64,000 bases of DNA from Polaromonas sp. JS666 (GCF_900103405.1 NZ_FNHX01000002.1:686496-750495), one strand, 5' to 3'. Shown: positions 9,127 to 18,421, counted from the stretch's first letter. Notes: generated by a model not told the origin, from the letters alone. Numbers and translations: made by a program.

Positions 9127-11847
9127 ATGTTGCAAATGCCCGATGACCGTGGATCTGGACAAGGGCCCACGGTGGTCAACCGCGCCGACTACATCGCCCC
9201 CGCCTACTGGATAGACACCGTCGACCTGTGCTTCGACCTGGATCCGGCCAAGACCCGCGTGCTCAACAAGATGAGCCTGCGCCGCAATCCCGACGTGCCG
9301 CCCCAGCCGCTCAAGCTCGACGGCGAGGAGCTCAACCTGGCGCGCGTGCTGGTCAACGGCCAGGGCACTTCCTTCAAGATGGAAGGCAGCCGGCTGGTGC
9401 TGGAAAACCTGCCCGAGGGCGACGCGCCCTTCGAGCTGGAAATCTTCACCACCACCTGCCCGGCCAAGAACACCAAGCTGATGGGCCTGTACGTCAGCAA
9501 CGACTCTTTCTTCACGCAGTGCGAAGCCGAGGGCTTTCGCCGCATCACCTACTTCCTGGACCGCCCCGACGTGATGGCCAGCTACAGCGTGACCCTGCGC
9601 GCCGACAAGGCCCAGTACCCGGTGCTGCTGTCCAACGGCAACCTGGTGGACCAGGGCCCGCTGGAGCCCGGCCCCAACGGCGCGCGGCATTTCGCCAAAT
9701 GGGTGGACCCGCACAAAAAGCCCAGCTACCTGTTCGCCCTGGTGGCGGGCCAGCTGGTCAGCCGCGAGCAGCGCATCACCTCGCGCGCCGGCAAGCAGCA
9801 CACGCTGCAGGTCTATGTGCGCCCCGGCGACCTCGACAAGACCGAGCACGCCATGGCCTCGCTGATGCATTCGGTCGCCTGGGACGAGGCCCGCTTCGGC
9901 CTGCCGCTGGACCTGGAGCGCTTCATGATCGTCGCCACCAGCGACTTCAACATGGGCGCCATGGAAAACAAGGGCCTGAACATCTTCAACACCAAGTACG
10001 TGCTGGCCAACCAGGCCACCGCCACCGACGTGGATTTTTCCAACATCGAAAGCGTGGTCGGCCACGAGTACTTCCACAACTGGACCGGCAACCGCGTCAC
10101 CTGCCGCGACTGGTTCCAGCTGAGCTTGAAGGAAGGCCTCACGGTGTTCCGCGACCAGGAGTTCAGCCAGGACCTGGCCGGCTCCCCCTCGGCCCGCGCC
10201 GTCAAGCGCATCGAGGACGTGCGCGTGCTGCGCACCGCCCAGTTCCCCGAGGACGCCGGCCCCATGGCGCATCCGGTGCGGCCCGACAGCTACGTCGAGA
10301 TCAGCAACTTCTACACCGTCACCATTTATGAAAAAGGCGCCGAGGTCGTGCGCATGATGCAGACCCTGGTGGGACGTGACGGCTTTGCCCGCGGCATGAC
10401 GCTGTACTTCGAGCGCCACGACGGCCAGGCCGTGACCTGCGACGACTTCGCGCAGGCGATTGCCGACGCCAACCCCATGTCGGACCTGGCGCGCCTGCTG
10501 CCCCAGTTCAAGCGCTGGTACAGCCAGGCCGGCACGCCGCGCGTGCGCGCGCAAGGCCGCTACGACGCCGACGCCCGCACTTACACCCTCACGCTGTCGC
10601 AAAGCTGCGCGCCCACGGTGGGCCAGCCCGTCAAGCAGCCGTTTGTGATCCCGGTCGGCCTGGGCCTGCTGGGCGCGGACGGCCAGGACCTGCCGCTGCA
10701 GCTGGCCGGTGAAAGCCAGGCCCCCGCCAGTACACGCACCGTGGTGCTCACACAGGCCGAAGAGAGCTTCACCTTCACCGGCATAGACGCCGAGCCCGTG
10801 CCTTCCATCCTGCGCGGCTTCAGCGCCCCGGTGGTGCTCGAGTTCAACTACAGCGACGCCCAGCTGCTGCACCTGCTGGCGCACGACAGCGACCCCTTCA
10901 ACCGCTGGGAAGCCGGCCAGCGCCTGGCCGTCAACCGCGCCATCGCGGCCATCACCACGACCGCCGCACCCGCCGCCGTGCTGGACGAGGCCTACCTGGA
11001 CGCCATGCGCCAGGTGCTGCGCCACCCCACGCTGGACGCGGCCTTCAAGGAGCTGGTGCTCACATTGCCGTCCGAAACCTACCTGGCCGAGCAGCTCGAG
11101 GTGGTGGACCCGCAGCGCATCCACACGGTGCGCGAAGCCATGCGCCTGCAGCTGGCCACGGCGCTCGCAGCCGACTGGGAGGCCGCCTACGACGCCAACC
11201 ACGACACCGGCGCCTACACACCCGACTCCGTCTCCAGCGGCCGCCGCGCGCTCGCGGGCATGGCATTGACCTATCTGTGCCTGGCGGCACAAAGCACCGG
11301 CGATGCCGGCTGGCCGCGCAAGACCCTGCAGCGCTTCAAGGACGCCGGCAACATGACCGACCGCTTCAACGCGCTGGCCGCGCTGGTCTCCAGCGGCCAT
11401 GCCCTGGCCGGCGAGGCGCTGCCGCTGTTCCACGCCATGTTCAAGGACGAAGCCCTGGTCATCGACAAATGGTTCGGCCTGCAGGCCGGCGCGCCCGACC
11501 GCGGCGGCAATGTGCTGCCCGCCGTCAAGCAGCTCATGAAGCATGCTGACTTCAGCCTGCGCAACCCGAACCGCGCGCGCAGCGTGGTCAGCACCTACTG
11601 CCAGGGCAACCCGGCCGCCTTCCACCGCGCCGATGCCGCCGGTTATGTGTTCTGGAGCGAGCGCGTGATGGAGCTCGACGCCATCAACCCCCAGGTCGCT
11701 GCCCGCCTGGCGCGCGCCCTGGACCGCTGGAGCAAGCTGGCCGAGCCCTACCGCAGCGCGGCACGCGAGGCGATTGCGCGCGTCGCGGCCAAGACCGATT
11801 TGAGCAAGGACACGCACGAAGTGGTCTCTCGCGCACTGGCCGACTGA
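9127..11847 (+). CDS. pepN: Aminopeptidase N (M1 family)
   Basis: 906 residues. PepN is a cytosolic zinc aminopeptidase that removes N-terminal residues from peptides. The substrate-anchoring GAMEN motif is at residues 277-281 and the zinc site HEYFHNWTGNRVTC starts at 313 (HExxH with the downstream Glu in LKEGLTVFRDQEF). The long C-terminal helical part (NATAL family domain, containing TDRFNALAAL) is complete. Start ATG 9127 is preceded by TTGAGGAAG. It is followed 18 bp later by an uncharacterised TPR-like gene and then fbp. Confidence 0.96.
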   Translation: MLQMPDDRGSGQGPTVVNRADYIAPAYWIDTVDLCFDLDPAKTRVLNKMSLRRNPDVPPQPLKLDGEELNLARVLVNGQGTSFKMEGSRLVLENLPEGDAPFELEIFTTTCPAKNTKLMGLYVSNDSFFTQCEAEGFRRITYFLDRPDVMASYSVTLRADKAQYPVLLSNGNLVDQGPLEPGPNGARHFAKWVDPHKKPSYLFALVAGQLVSREQRITSRAGKQHTLQVYVRPGDLDKTEHAMASLMHSVAWDEARFGLPLDLERFMIVATSDFNMGAMENKGLNIFNTKYVLANQATATDVDFSNIESVVGHEYFHNWTGNRVTCRDWFQLSLKEGLTVFRDQEFSQDLAGSPSARAVKRIEDVRVLRTAQFPEDAGPMAHPVRPDSYVEISNFYTVTIYEKGAEVVRMMQTLVGRDGFARGMTLYFERHDGQAVTCDDFAQAIADANPMSDLARLLPQFKRWYSQAGTPRVRAQGRYDADARTYTLTLSQSCAPTVGQPVKQPFVIPVGLGLLGADGQDLPLQLAGESQAPASTRTVVLTQAEESFTFTGIDAEPVPSILRGFSAPVVLEFNYSDAQLLHLLAHDSDPFNRWEAGQRLAVNRAIAAITTTAAPAAVLDEAYLDAMRQVLRHPTLDAAFKELVLTLPSETYLAEQLEVVDPQRIHTVREAMRLQLATALAADWEAAYDANHDTGAYTPDSVSSGRRALAGMALTYLCLAAQSTGDAGWPRKTLQRFKDAGNMTDRFNALAALVSSGHALAGEALPLFHAMFKDEALVIDKWFGLQAGAPDRGGNVLPAVKQLMKHADFSLRNPNRARSVVSTYCQGNPAAFHRADAAGYVFWSERVMELDAINPQVAARLARALDRWSKLAEPYRSAAREAIARVAAKTDLSKDTHEVVSRALAD

Positions 11848-11865
11848 ACACGGACGGCACCCGCC

Positions 11866-12723
11866 ATGGCGCTCTTCACATTCGGTACCCCCGCACAGCG
11901 GTTTGCGAAGAAGTTCAACCCGCTGCGCGACACGGTGTACGACGCCGACGCCATGTTCAGCGGTTCGCGCATGTCGGCCGACCTGGCCGCGCTGGAGCCC
12001 CTGGCTGAAAGCGTGGGCGCCGACTCCGCCGAGCTGGCTGATTGGCTGTGGCTGCAGTTCGTGGTGTTCCGCAAACGCCAGCTGCATACCGAGGGCCTGC
12101 CCCTGGGCCTGCGCGCCCTGGCCCTGCGCGCGGCCAAGGGCGGCCTCACGCCCACCGAACGCTACGAACAGCATTACGCCTTAGGCGAGTCGGCCCTGGA
12201 GGCCGAGGACTACGACACCGCCGTCGAACACCTTCAGCAGTCGTCCCACTGGGCCGCACACGAAGGGGCCACGCTGGGCATCGACCAGAAGCTGGGCATC
12301 CGCGAAGAGATCGGCTACGCCCTGCACGAGGCCGGCCGCTTTGCCGAAGCACTGGCGCACAACCGGCAATTGCTGGCCGACGCCCAAAGCGCCTTCGGCT
12401 CCAGCACGGACGAGCGCCTCTCGGGCCTCATCAACAACCTGGCGCAAAATGCCTATGAGCTGGGCGAGCACGCACAGGCACAGGCCTGGCTGCAACAGCG
12501 CCTGGCGCTGGGCCAGGCCTCGCAGGACACCGACATCGTGCTGGACACCTTGTTCCAGCTCGGCGTGCTGGCCCACGAAACCGGCCGGCCCGCCGAGGCG
12601 CGCGCCCTCTTCCAGCAACGCGTGGACATTGCGCGCACGAAGGACGACGAAGACCTGCTGGAGGGCGCCCTGGCCACGCTCGCCGAATTTGAAGAACGCG
12701 AACAGCAAGGCCAGCCCGGCTGA
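11866..12723 (+). CDS. Tetratricopeptide-repeat-like protein of unknown function
   Basis: 285 residues, soluble, no signal peptide. From about residue 95 it consists of helical pairs with TPR spacing: YALGESALEAEDYDTAVEHLQQ, ALHEAGRFAEALAHNRQL, ELGEHAQAQAWLQQRLAL and ETGRPAEARALFQQRVDI. The first 90 residues (MALFTFGTPAQRFAKKFNPL onward) have no recognised domain. TPR proteins usually serve as binding scaffolds. It sits between pepN (18-bp gap) and fbp (47-bp gap) on the same strand, probably in one transcript. No partner is suggested by the sequence. Confidence 0.8.
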   Translation: MALFTFGTPAQRFAKKFNPLRDTVYDADAMFSGSRMSADLAALEPLAESVGADSAELADWLWLQFVVFRKRQLHTEGLPLGLRALALRAAKGGLTPTERYEQHYALGESALEAEDYDTAVEHLQQSSHWAAHEGATLGIDQKLGIREEIGYALHEAGRFAEALAHNRQLLADAQSAFGSSTDERLSGLINNLAQNAYELGEHAQAQAWLQQRLALGQASQDTDIVLDTLFQLGVLAHETGRPAEARALFQQRVDIARTKDDEDLLEGALATLAEFEEREQQGQPG

Positions 12724-12770
12724 CCGCCTCGCCCCACCGAACCACCCCTTAACCGAACGGAGCCACCCCC

Positions 12771-13778
12771 ATGTCCCAGAAAATCTCCCTGACCCGCTAC
12801 CTGGTGGAGCAGCAGCGCATGGACGGCCACATCCCGTCGCAGCTGCGGCTGCTGCTGGAAGTGGTGGCCCGCGCCTGCAAAAGCATCAGCCAGGCCGTCA
12901 ACAAAGGCGCGCTGGGCGGCGTGCTGGGCACGGCCTCCAGCGAGAACGTGCAAGGCGAAGTCCAGAAAAAACTCGACATCATCGCCAACGAGGTGCTGAT
13001 CGAAGCCAATGAATGGGGCGGCCACCTGGCGGCCATGGCCTCCGAAGAAATGGACAGCATTTATGTGGTGCCCAACCGCTACCCCCAGGGTGAATACCTG
13101 CTGCTGTTCGATCCCCTGGACGGCTCCAGCAACATCGACGTCAACGTCAGCATTGGCACCATCTTCAGCGTGCTCAAAAAGCCCGAAGGCCATGCCGGCG
13201 TCGAGGAAAAAGACTTCCTGCAGGCCGGCAACAAACAGGTCGCGGCCGGCTACTGCATTTACGGCCCGCAAACCACCCTGGTGCTGACGGTGGGCGACGG
13301 CGTGGCCATGTTCACCCTGGACCGCGAGCAAGGCTCCTTCGTGCTGACAGAGGAAAACGTCAGGATTCCCGAGGACACGAAAGAGTTCGCCATCAACATG
13401 AGCAATATGCGGCACTGGGACGCGCCGGTGAAACGCTACATCGACGAATGCCTGCAGGGCAAGGACGGCCCGCGCGGCAAGGACTTCAACATGCGCTGGA
13501 TCGCCTCCATGGTGGCCGACGTGCACCGCATCCTGACCCGCGGCGGCGTGTTTATGTACCCCTGGGACAAACGCGAACCCGAAAAGGCCGGCAAGCTGCG
13601 CCTGATGTACGAAGCCAACCCCATGAGCTGGCTGATCGAGCAGGCCGGCGGCGCCGCCACCAACGGCAAACAGCGCATCCTGGATCTGCAGCCCAGCAAG
13701 CTGCATGAGCGGGTCAGCGTCATGCTGGGATCCAAAAATGAGGTCGAAAGAGTAACCTCCTACCACTCCGGGCTATAA
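12771..13778 (+). CDS. fbp: Fructose-1,6-bisphosphatase, class I
   Basis: 335 residues, the normal class I length. The enzyme hydrolyses fructose-1,6-bisphosphate to fructose-6-phosphate in gluconeogenesis and, in autotrophs, the Calvin cycle. The metal-binding signature [17 protein letters not shown] is complete and the C-terminal substrate region ([15 protein letters not shown]) is intact. An RBS-like CGGAG precedes ATG 12771. The TAA stop codon lies inside a TATAAT box that probably drives the tRNA gene just downstream. Confidence 0.97.
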   Translation: MSQKISLTRYLVEQQRMDGHIPSQLRLLLEVVARACKSISQAVNKGALGGVLGTASSENVQGEVQKKLDIIANEVLIEANEWGGHLAAMASEEMDSIYVVPNRYPQGEYLLLFDPLDGSSNIDVNVSIGTIFSVLKKPEGHAGVEEKDFLQAGNKQVAAGYCIYGPQTTLVLTVGDGVAMFTLDREQGSFVLTEENVRIPEDTKEFAINMSNMRHWDAPVKRYIDECLQGKDGPRGKDFNMRWIASMVADVHRILTRGGVFMYPWDKREPEKAGKLRLMYEANPMSWLIEQAGGAATNGKQRILDLQPSKLHERVSVMLGSKNEVERVTSYHSGL

Positions 13779-13779
13779 T
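13774..13779 (+). promoter_or_regulatory. -10 box of the tRNA-Thr promoter, overlapping the fbp stop codon
   Basis: A perfect TATAAT at 13774-13779, 22 bp before the tRNA, holds the fbp TAA stop (13776-13778). No good -35 hexamer is seen at 16-18 bp upstream (AGTAAC region), so promoter strength is uncertain. Confidence 0.65.
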
Positions 13780-13801
13780 CGCAGGCTGTATTTCAGAATA
13801 A

Positions 13802-13877
13802 GCCGGTGTAGCTCAGTCGGTAGAGCAGCTCATTCGTAATGAGAAGGTCGGGTGTTCGATTCATCTCTCCGGCACCA
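13802..13877 (+). tRNA. tRNA-Thr (anticodon CGT)
   Basis: 76 nt with encoded CCA. Acceptor GCCGGTG pairs with CTCCGGC apart from a T-T at position 6:67. The D-arm GCTC..GAGC is intact, the anticodon loop TTCGTAA gives CGT (reads ACG), and the T-arm GGGTG-TTCGATT-CATCT contains two G-T pairs. The overall layout matches the threonine tRNA read as E. coli tRNA-Thr(CGU). Confidence 0.93.
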
Positions 13878-13956
13878 ATTCAAGCGGAAAACAGCGATAG
13901 TGGTCACTTACAGGTGATTGCTGGTGTCATCTCTGGTGACAGCCGGGTTCCGCATC

Positions 13957-13986
13957 AAAAAGCCTCCTGACGGAGGCTTTTTTTTC
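13957..13986. terminator. Rho-independent terminator between tRNA-Thr and the catabolic cluster
   Basis: AGCCTCC-tgac-GGAGGCT hairpin, with a run of A on the left and nine or more T on the right. It can stop the tRNA transcript from the left and, through the A-run, the long minus-strand operon that ends at 14033. Confidence 0.9.
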
Positions 13987-14032
13987 GCCCATGCCGAAGC
14001 AGCAGGCCCCTCGGCAGGAAACTGGCGCCCAT

Positions 14033-14866
14033 TCAATACCTGATTGTCGCGACCGAACGCAGAATCTCCGGTGTTGTAGTGGGCAGGCCGAAAAACTCCA
14101 GGTACGCCGGGATCTGCTCGAACAACATGTCCGTTCCCACCTGAACCTGGCATCCGCGCGCGATCGCCGCCTTCAGGAAGGCGGTGGTTTCGCTGCGCAT
14201 GACCACCTCGCCCACAAAAGTGTTGGGTGCGATGCGTGAGACGTCCATCGGCAGGGGATCGCCCTCCTCCATCCCCATGGGCGTGGCATTGACGACCAGG
14301 TCGTAGCCGGCGGGATCGTTGGACCCAGTGCTCACGCCCAGCTTGGGGTAATGCTTTTTGAGCCGGCCGGCCAGCGCTTCAGCGGACGCGGCATTGACGT
14401 CAAAAAGGCTGATCGCTTCAATGCCGGCTGCGGCCAGTGAGGCCGCAATCGCCGAACCGACGCCGCCGCTGCCCACCACCAGCACCCGCTTGCCGGGCAG
14501 GTTCAGGCCCTTGCGCTGGATGCCGCGCACAAATCCTTCCCCGTCAAACATATCGCCCTGCAGGCGGCCGTCGGCACCACGGCGAACCGCGTTGCACGAA
14601 CCGGCGATCAGCGCTGTCGGCGAAACCTCGTCGAGCAATCCGACCGTGCTCACCTTGTGGGGCATGGTGATCAGCGCGCCGCCGATGTTTTCGAGCGTGA
14701 AGACTGACTTCAGGAAGGCCGCGTAGTTTTCGGAGCGGCATCCCATGGGCACGACGACCGCGTCAATGCCTACCTGCTCGAAGTAGGGGTTGTAGATCAT
14801 CGGCGCCTTGAACGAATGCGTGGGAAATCCGATGTGGGCGATGAAGGTGGTCTTGCCGCTGATCAT
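14033..14866 (-). CDS. AroE-like shikimate/quinate dehydrogenase paralogue (variant active site)
   Basis: 277 residues from ATG 14866 (AAGG just upstream); a longer frame to 14953 would overlap quiC and looks spurious. It has an N-terminal substrate domain and a Rossmann domain with VVGSGGVGSAIAASL. The catalytic Lys (MPHKV) and the Asp of the GDMFDG segment are kept. However, the substrate carboxylate loop reads PTHSFKAP instead of the usual HSKSP, and TDG is FDG. It is the last gene of the cluster, downstream of quiC by 65 bp. It is likely an NAD(P)-linked dehydrogenase of a shikimate-like ring; the exact substrate is open. Confidence 0.82.
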   Translation of the reverse strand: MISGKTTFIAHIGFPTHSFKAPMIYNPYFEQVGIDAVVVPMGCRSENYAAFLKSVFTLENIGGALITMPHKVSTVGLLDEVSPTALIAGSCNAVRRGADGRLQGDMFDGEGFVRGIQRKGLNLPGKRVLVVGSGGVGSAIAASLAAAGIEAISLFDVNAASAEALAGRLKKHYPKLGVSTGSNDPAGYDLVVNATPMGMEEGDPLPMDVSRIAPNTFVGEVVMRSETTAFLKAAIARGCQVQVGTDMLFEQIPAYLEFFGLPTTTPEILRSVATIRY

Positions 14867-14931
14867 GAAAGCCTTCTTGATGGTCCTGGTGGAAACGATG
14901 GAATATTGTCGGGTGGCAGGCAGACGCGTCT

Positions 14932-16842
14932 TCAGGCGGCGGCGTCCCGCCATTGCGCCAGCGCACCCAGGTGCACGGGGGCGTTGGCAATGCCGTACTG
15001 CTGGTAATTGCCGCAGCGCTCAATCATGCTGAAGAAAAAACGGCCGTCAAATGGTGTCGTATACGCCTGGAAAAATTCACCGTCGGCATCCCGGTCGTAC
15101 ATGATGCCGAGCTCCCGCATGGACGCGAGCAGCGCCGGGTCCAGGTCGTATTTCGCTGCCAGGTCATCGTAGTAATTTCCGGGAACGGCAAGCAGGCTTG
15201 CGCCCTGCGCCTTGAGCCTGCGCATGGCGGCCACGAGGTCGCCCACGGAGATTGCGATCTGCTGGACACCCGCGCCGCCGAACTGCGAGACCGTCCTGGC
15301 GGTGGACGTGTTCTCACGCTCCGAGACATTGAGCGCATACCGGACCTCCCGGCCCGAGGACTCCATGACACGGTTGCGGATGATGCCGTAGGGATCGTGC
15401 ATGACGGTGCTGGACCCGGGTTTCAAGCCCAGGACCGCGCGATAGAACAGGGTCCAGGGCTCGACCTGACCGGTTGGAAGCACCTGGACCAGGTGGTCGA
15501 TGCGCGCGCCCTCGCCAAAGGCGGTGCCGGCGGACGGCGCGTTGTCGATGATGAAATCGGCTTCGAAGCCATGTTCGCCGCCTGCGTGCACGTCAAAGAA
15601 GTAAAGCAGGCTCCCGTCGGGCGCGCGCACCGCCGGAATCGTCAGCTCGTTCTGGCCCACCCGGCCGGCCACACGCGTGCAACCGAACGCCTCGGCGCGG
15701 CTGAGCGCCGCCAGCGCATCGTCGGTCGCCAGCGCGGTGGCGCAGGCCGACACCCCGTGGGCTTCAAAATAGGCGCGCGCGAAAGAGTCTTCCTCGAGGT
15801 TGAGCACCACCCTCACCTCGCCCTGGCCATAAAGATCGACCGCCTTGGAGCGGTGTTTGCCGATGCGCCGAAACCCTATGGCCTGCAAAAACTGGGCGAG
15901 CCGTGCCGCGCTACCGGCGTCGACCGCAAATTCGACAAAAGACCAGCCGCGCAGGACCGGCGGCGGCGGTGGATCAAACAGCGAGACCCTGCGGCTTTCG
16001 CCATGGGACTTCCCGGTCTTCAGCGAGGCCACGTCCCGCATCTGTTCCTCGAGCCAGAGCAGCGAGCGCATCGCGTCGGCTGCGGTCGCGCGCGCCGGCG
16101 CGGCGCGGAATTCGTCGTTGAAAATTTCGAGCGATAGCGGGCCTGTATAGCCGGCATCGAGCACCGCGGCCGTGAACTTCGCCATCTCGAACTCGCCCTG
16201 CCCCGGAAAACAGCGGTAGTGGCGGCTGTGGCTGAGAACATCGAGCTTGACCCAGGGCGCATCGGCCAGCTGCACGTAAAAGATCTTGTCTCCCGGGATC
16301 TGTGCGATCGGCAGGGGGTCATCGCGCAGGGCCAGCGTGTGGAAGCTGTCCAGGGCAAGCCCCAGGTGCGGATGGTTGGCGCGCTGCACGACCTGCCAGG
16401 CCTGGCCGAAGCGGTTGATCTGCGGCGCCCAGGCGAGCGCCTCATACCCGACCCGCAGGCCGCGCCGCCCCGCCCTCTCGGCGAGCTGGTGCATCTGCTC
16501 AGCCAGGATTTCGACATCCCCCGACGCATCGGACTGGGCGTTGGTGCACACCAGTATCAGCGGCGCACCGAGTTCCTGCATGACGTCGAATTTGCGCTCC
16601 GCGCGATCCAGGTTACGCAGCAACTGCGCCGGGGGCACGCCGTCGAAATCGCGGAAGGGCTGGAACATGTCGATCGAGAGGCCCAGGTCCTCGGCGATGC
16701 GGCGCACATCGCGCGGCGAACCCGGAAACTGCAGCAAATCGTTCTCGAATATCTCGACACCGTCAAACCGCGCGGCCGCCGCGGCCTGCAGCTTCTCCCT
16801 CAGCATGCCCGACAGCGACACGGTGGCAATGGATCGACGCAT
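14932..16842 (-). CDS. quiC: 3-dehydroshikimate dehydratase fused to an HPPD-like VOC domain (QuiC type)
   Basis: About 636 residues from ATG 16842, preceded by GCGAGG; the alternative start at 16869 overlaps aroQ. The N-terminal half (about 1-285) is a sugar-phosphate-isomerase-type TIM barrel with the metal-site pieces GYEALAW, LALDSFHTLA, FYVQLADAP and LSLEIFNDEF. The C-terminal half (about 290-610) is a VOC region resembling 4-hydroxyphenylpyruvate dioxygenase, with RIDHLVQVLP and a late SMIERCGNYQQYG. This architecture is known from Pseudomonas QuiC1, which converts 3-dehydroshikimate to protocatechuate. It sits directly downstream of aroQ, which makes its substrate. Confidence 0.9.
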   Translation of the reverse strand: MRRSIATVSLSGMLREKLQAAAAARFDGVEIFENDLLQFPGSPRDVRRIAEDLGLSIDMFQPFRDFDGVPPAQLLRNLDRAERKFDVMQELGAPLILVCTNAQSDASGDVEILAEQMHQLAERAGRRGLRVGYEALAWAPQINRFGQAWQVVQRANHPHLGLALDSFHTLALRDDPLPIAQIPGDKIFYVQLADAPWVKLDVLSHSRHYRCFPGQGEFEMAKFTAAVLDAGYTGPLSLEIFNDEFRAAPARATAADAMRSLLWLEEQMRDVASLKTGKSHGESRRVSLFDPPPPPVLRGWSFVEFAVDAGSAARLAQFLQAIGFRRIGKHRSKAVDLYGQGEVRVVLNLEEDSFARAYFEAHGVSACATALATDDALAALSRAEAFGCTRVAGRVGQNELTIPAVRAPDGSLLYFFDVHAGGEHGFEADFIIDNAPSAGTAFGEGARIDHLVQVLPTGQVEPWTLFYRAVLGLKPGSSTVMHDPYGIIRNRVMESSGREVRYALNVSERENTSTARTVSQFGGAGVQQIAISVGDLVAAMRRLKAQGASLLAVPGNYYDDLAAKYDLDPALLASMRELGIMYDRDADGEFFQAYTTPFDGRFFFSMIERCGNYQQYGIANAPVHLGALAQWRDAAA

Positions 16843-16865
16843 CGTAGACCTCGCGACGATCGGGT

Positions 16866-17318
16866 TCAAGCCGTCCGTCGGGCGGCCTGCGCGGCCGACA
16901 CCGCCGCGCGCAAGCCCAGTGTGTAGCTGTCGACGCCAAATCCGCAGATCTGGCCCTTGACGATTTCAGCGAAGACCGAGTGGTGCCTGAACTGCTCCCG
17001 GGCATGGATATTGGACATATGGATTTCAACAATGGGCACCGTGAGGATGGCCAGTGCATCCCGAATCCCGTAGCTGTAGTGGGTCCAGGCGCCGGCGTTG
17101 ATCAGGACGGCATCGACGCCGTCCGTGAAGCCCTGGTGGATGCGCTCGCACATGGCGCTCTCGCTGTTGGTCTGGAAATGTTCAATGCTCGCGCCGAGCT
17201 CCCGGCCCAGCGCCATGAGGGTGGCATTGATCTCGTCAAGTGTGATGGTGCCGTACTGGACCGGGTCGCGCTTGCCGAACATGTTGTGGTTAATGCCGTG
17301 CAGCATGAGTATCTTCAT
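16866..17318 (-). CDS. aroQ: Type II 3-dehydroquinate dehydratase, catabolic paralogue
   Basis: 150 residues from ATG 17318 with a GAAGGA RBS. It should dehydrate 3-dehydroquinate to 3-dehydroshikimate. The catalytic Arg and Tyr are present in GKRDPVQYG, and the EIHMSNIHAREQFRHHS segment with the catalytic His is conserved. Two usual motifs differ: NGPN is HGIN and NPGA is NAGA, marking it as a divergent copy rather than the housekeeping enzyme. It lies between quiC (23-bp gap) and a Gfo/Idh/MocA dehydrogenase in the same operon, which supports a catabolic role. Confidence 0.88.
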   Translation of the reverse strand: MKILMLHGINHNMFGKRDPVQYGTITLDEINATLMALGRELGASIEHFQTNSESAMCERIHQGFTDGVDAVLINAGAWTHYSYGIRDALAILTVPIVEIHMSNIHAREQFRHHSVFAEIVKGQICGFGVDSYTLGLRAAVSAAQAARRTA

Positions 17319-17341
17319 CGGGTTCCTTCTTCTGTGAAAAA

Positions 17342-18385
17342 TCAAAGTTCCACCGTGCGGCCGGACTTCGCCGCCTGCACGATCGCTTCGGTCACGCGCA
17401 GGTTGGCCAGGCCGTCCCTCGCGCTCACCAGGGGTTGCGCCTGGCCGCGTATCACCGCGCCGAAATGCTCCATCTGGCGCTTGATCGGGTCGTCGCGAAC
17501 CATGCCTACCACCCCCTGTTCGAACGGTTTCCACCAGGAGCGGTCTTCGGTACGCGGGTAGGTTTTGAGCCTCATCGTCGGCACCGACAGGCTGCCGTTG
17601 GTGCCTGAGATGACATAACAATCCTCGTCGTCATAGCTGGGGTAGGCCTTGTTTTCCTGCGAGGTCTGCTCCCAGCTTCGGGCGCTGGCGGCTGTATCCG
17701 AAAGCATGAAGGTCCCGAGCGCGCCACTTGCGAACCTCAGGGAGATCGCCACGGTGTCTTCAACGGGAAACCCGCGTACCGCGTGCGAAGCCATGGCCTG
17801 CACCGCCACAATCTCGCCGCAGAGCATGCGCAGGTTATGGACCTCGTGGATCATGTTGAGCAGGATAGGCCCGGCGCCCGGCTCCCGCCGCCATGGCGCG
17901 TCATCGTAATAATTGTCGGGCTTCAGAAAGGTTGCACTGCCAGTCACCGAGACCAGCCGGCCGAGCTGGCCGGACTCCACGACCTCGCTAGCCTTGGCCA
18001 TGATCGGGCTGTGGGCGCGATGGTGGCCAATCAGCACCTTGGCACCAGAGCGCTCGACCAACTGGACCAGGCGCTCGCCTTCGGCGAATGTCGGTGCCAG
18101 CGGCTTCTCGAGCAGCATCGGCAAACCGGCGTCGATGCAGCACATGGCATGCTCAACATGCAGCTGGTTGGGTGTCGCAAGCACGATGCCATCGGGACGG
18201 TCCTTCGAAATCAGTTCCTCCAGCGATGCGTAATGCGGCACGCCGGCAGCGGCCGCCAGTGCGGCGGCGCCAGGCGCCGGATCGACAATGGCGGACAAGG
18301 TGCAGGTGGGGCTGCTGCGCACCACGCCCACGTGGGCTTGCCCGATATAGCCGGCACCGGCTACCGCGATCCTGGTTTTTGGCAT
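17342..18385 (-). CDS. Gfo/Idh/MocA family NAD(P)-dependent oxidoreductase
   Basis: 347 residues. The Rossmann start RIAVAGAGYIGQAHVGV binds NAD(P), and MLLEKPLAPT is the EKP motif with the catalytic Lys of the family. The C-terminal domain includes ILLNMIHEVHNLRMLCGE, which supplies the usual HxxD/H-like active-site helix. Family members oxidise or reduce sugars, inositols and related polyols. In this operon, between the ABC importer and aroQ, a role in oxidising quinate or a related cyclohexane polyol is plausible, but the substrate is inferred from context only. Confidence 0.88.
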   Translation of the reverse strand: MPKTRIAVAGAGYIGQAHVGVVRSSPTCTLSAIVDPAPGAAALAAAAGVPHYASLEELISKDRPDGIVLATPNQLHVEHAMCCIDAGLPMLLEKPLAPTFAEGERLVQLVERSGAKVLIGHHRAHSPIMAKASEVVESGQLGRLVSVTGSATFLKPDNYYDDAPWRREPGAGPILLNMIHEVHNLRMLCGEIVAVQAMASHAVRGFPVEDTVAISLRFASGALGTFMLSDTAASARSWEQTSQENKAYPSYDDEDCYVISGTNGSLSVPTMRLKTYPRTEDRSWWKPFEQGVVGMVRDDPIKRQMEHFGAVIRGQAQPLVSARDGLANLRVTEAIVQAAKSGRTVEL

Positions 18386-18421
18386 GGGCTTCCTCTGCGC
18401 GGAGCTAGTCTGGTTCCGGCT

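Noticed and set aside
9016..12174. 1052-codon minus-strand open frame over pepN
   Set aside because: Antisense shadow caused by high GC; pepN on the plus strand has full M1 motifs.
13878..13956. Attachment-site duplication of the tRNA-Thr 3' end
   Set aside because: Only an 8-nt TCATCTCT match was seen downstream; no integrase gene in the window.
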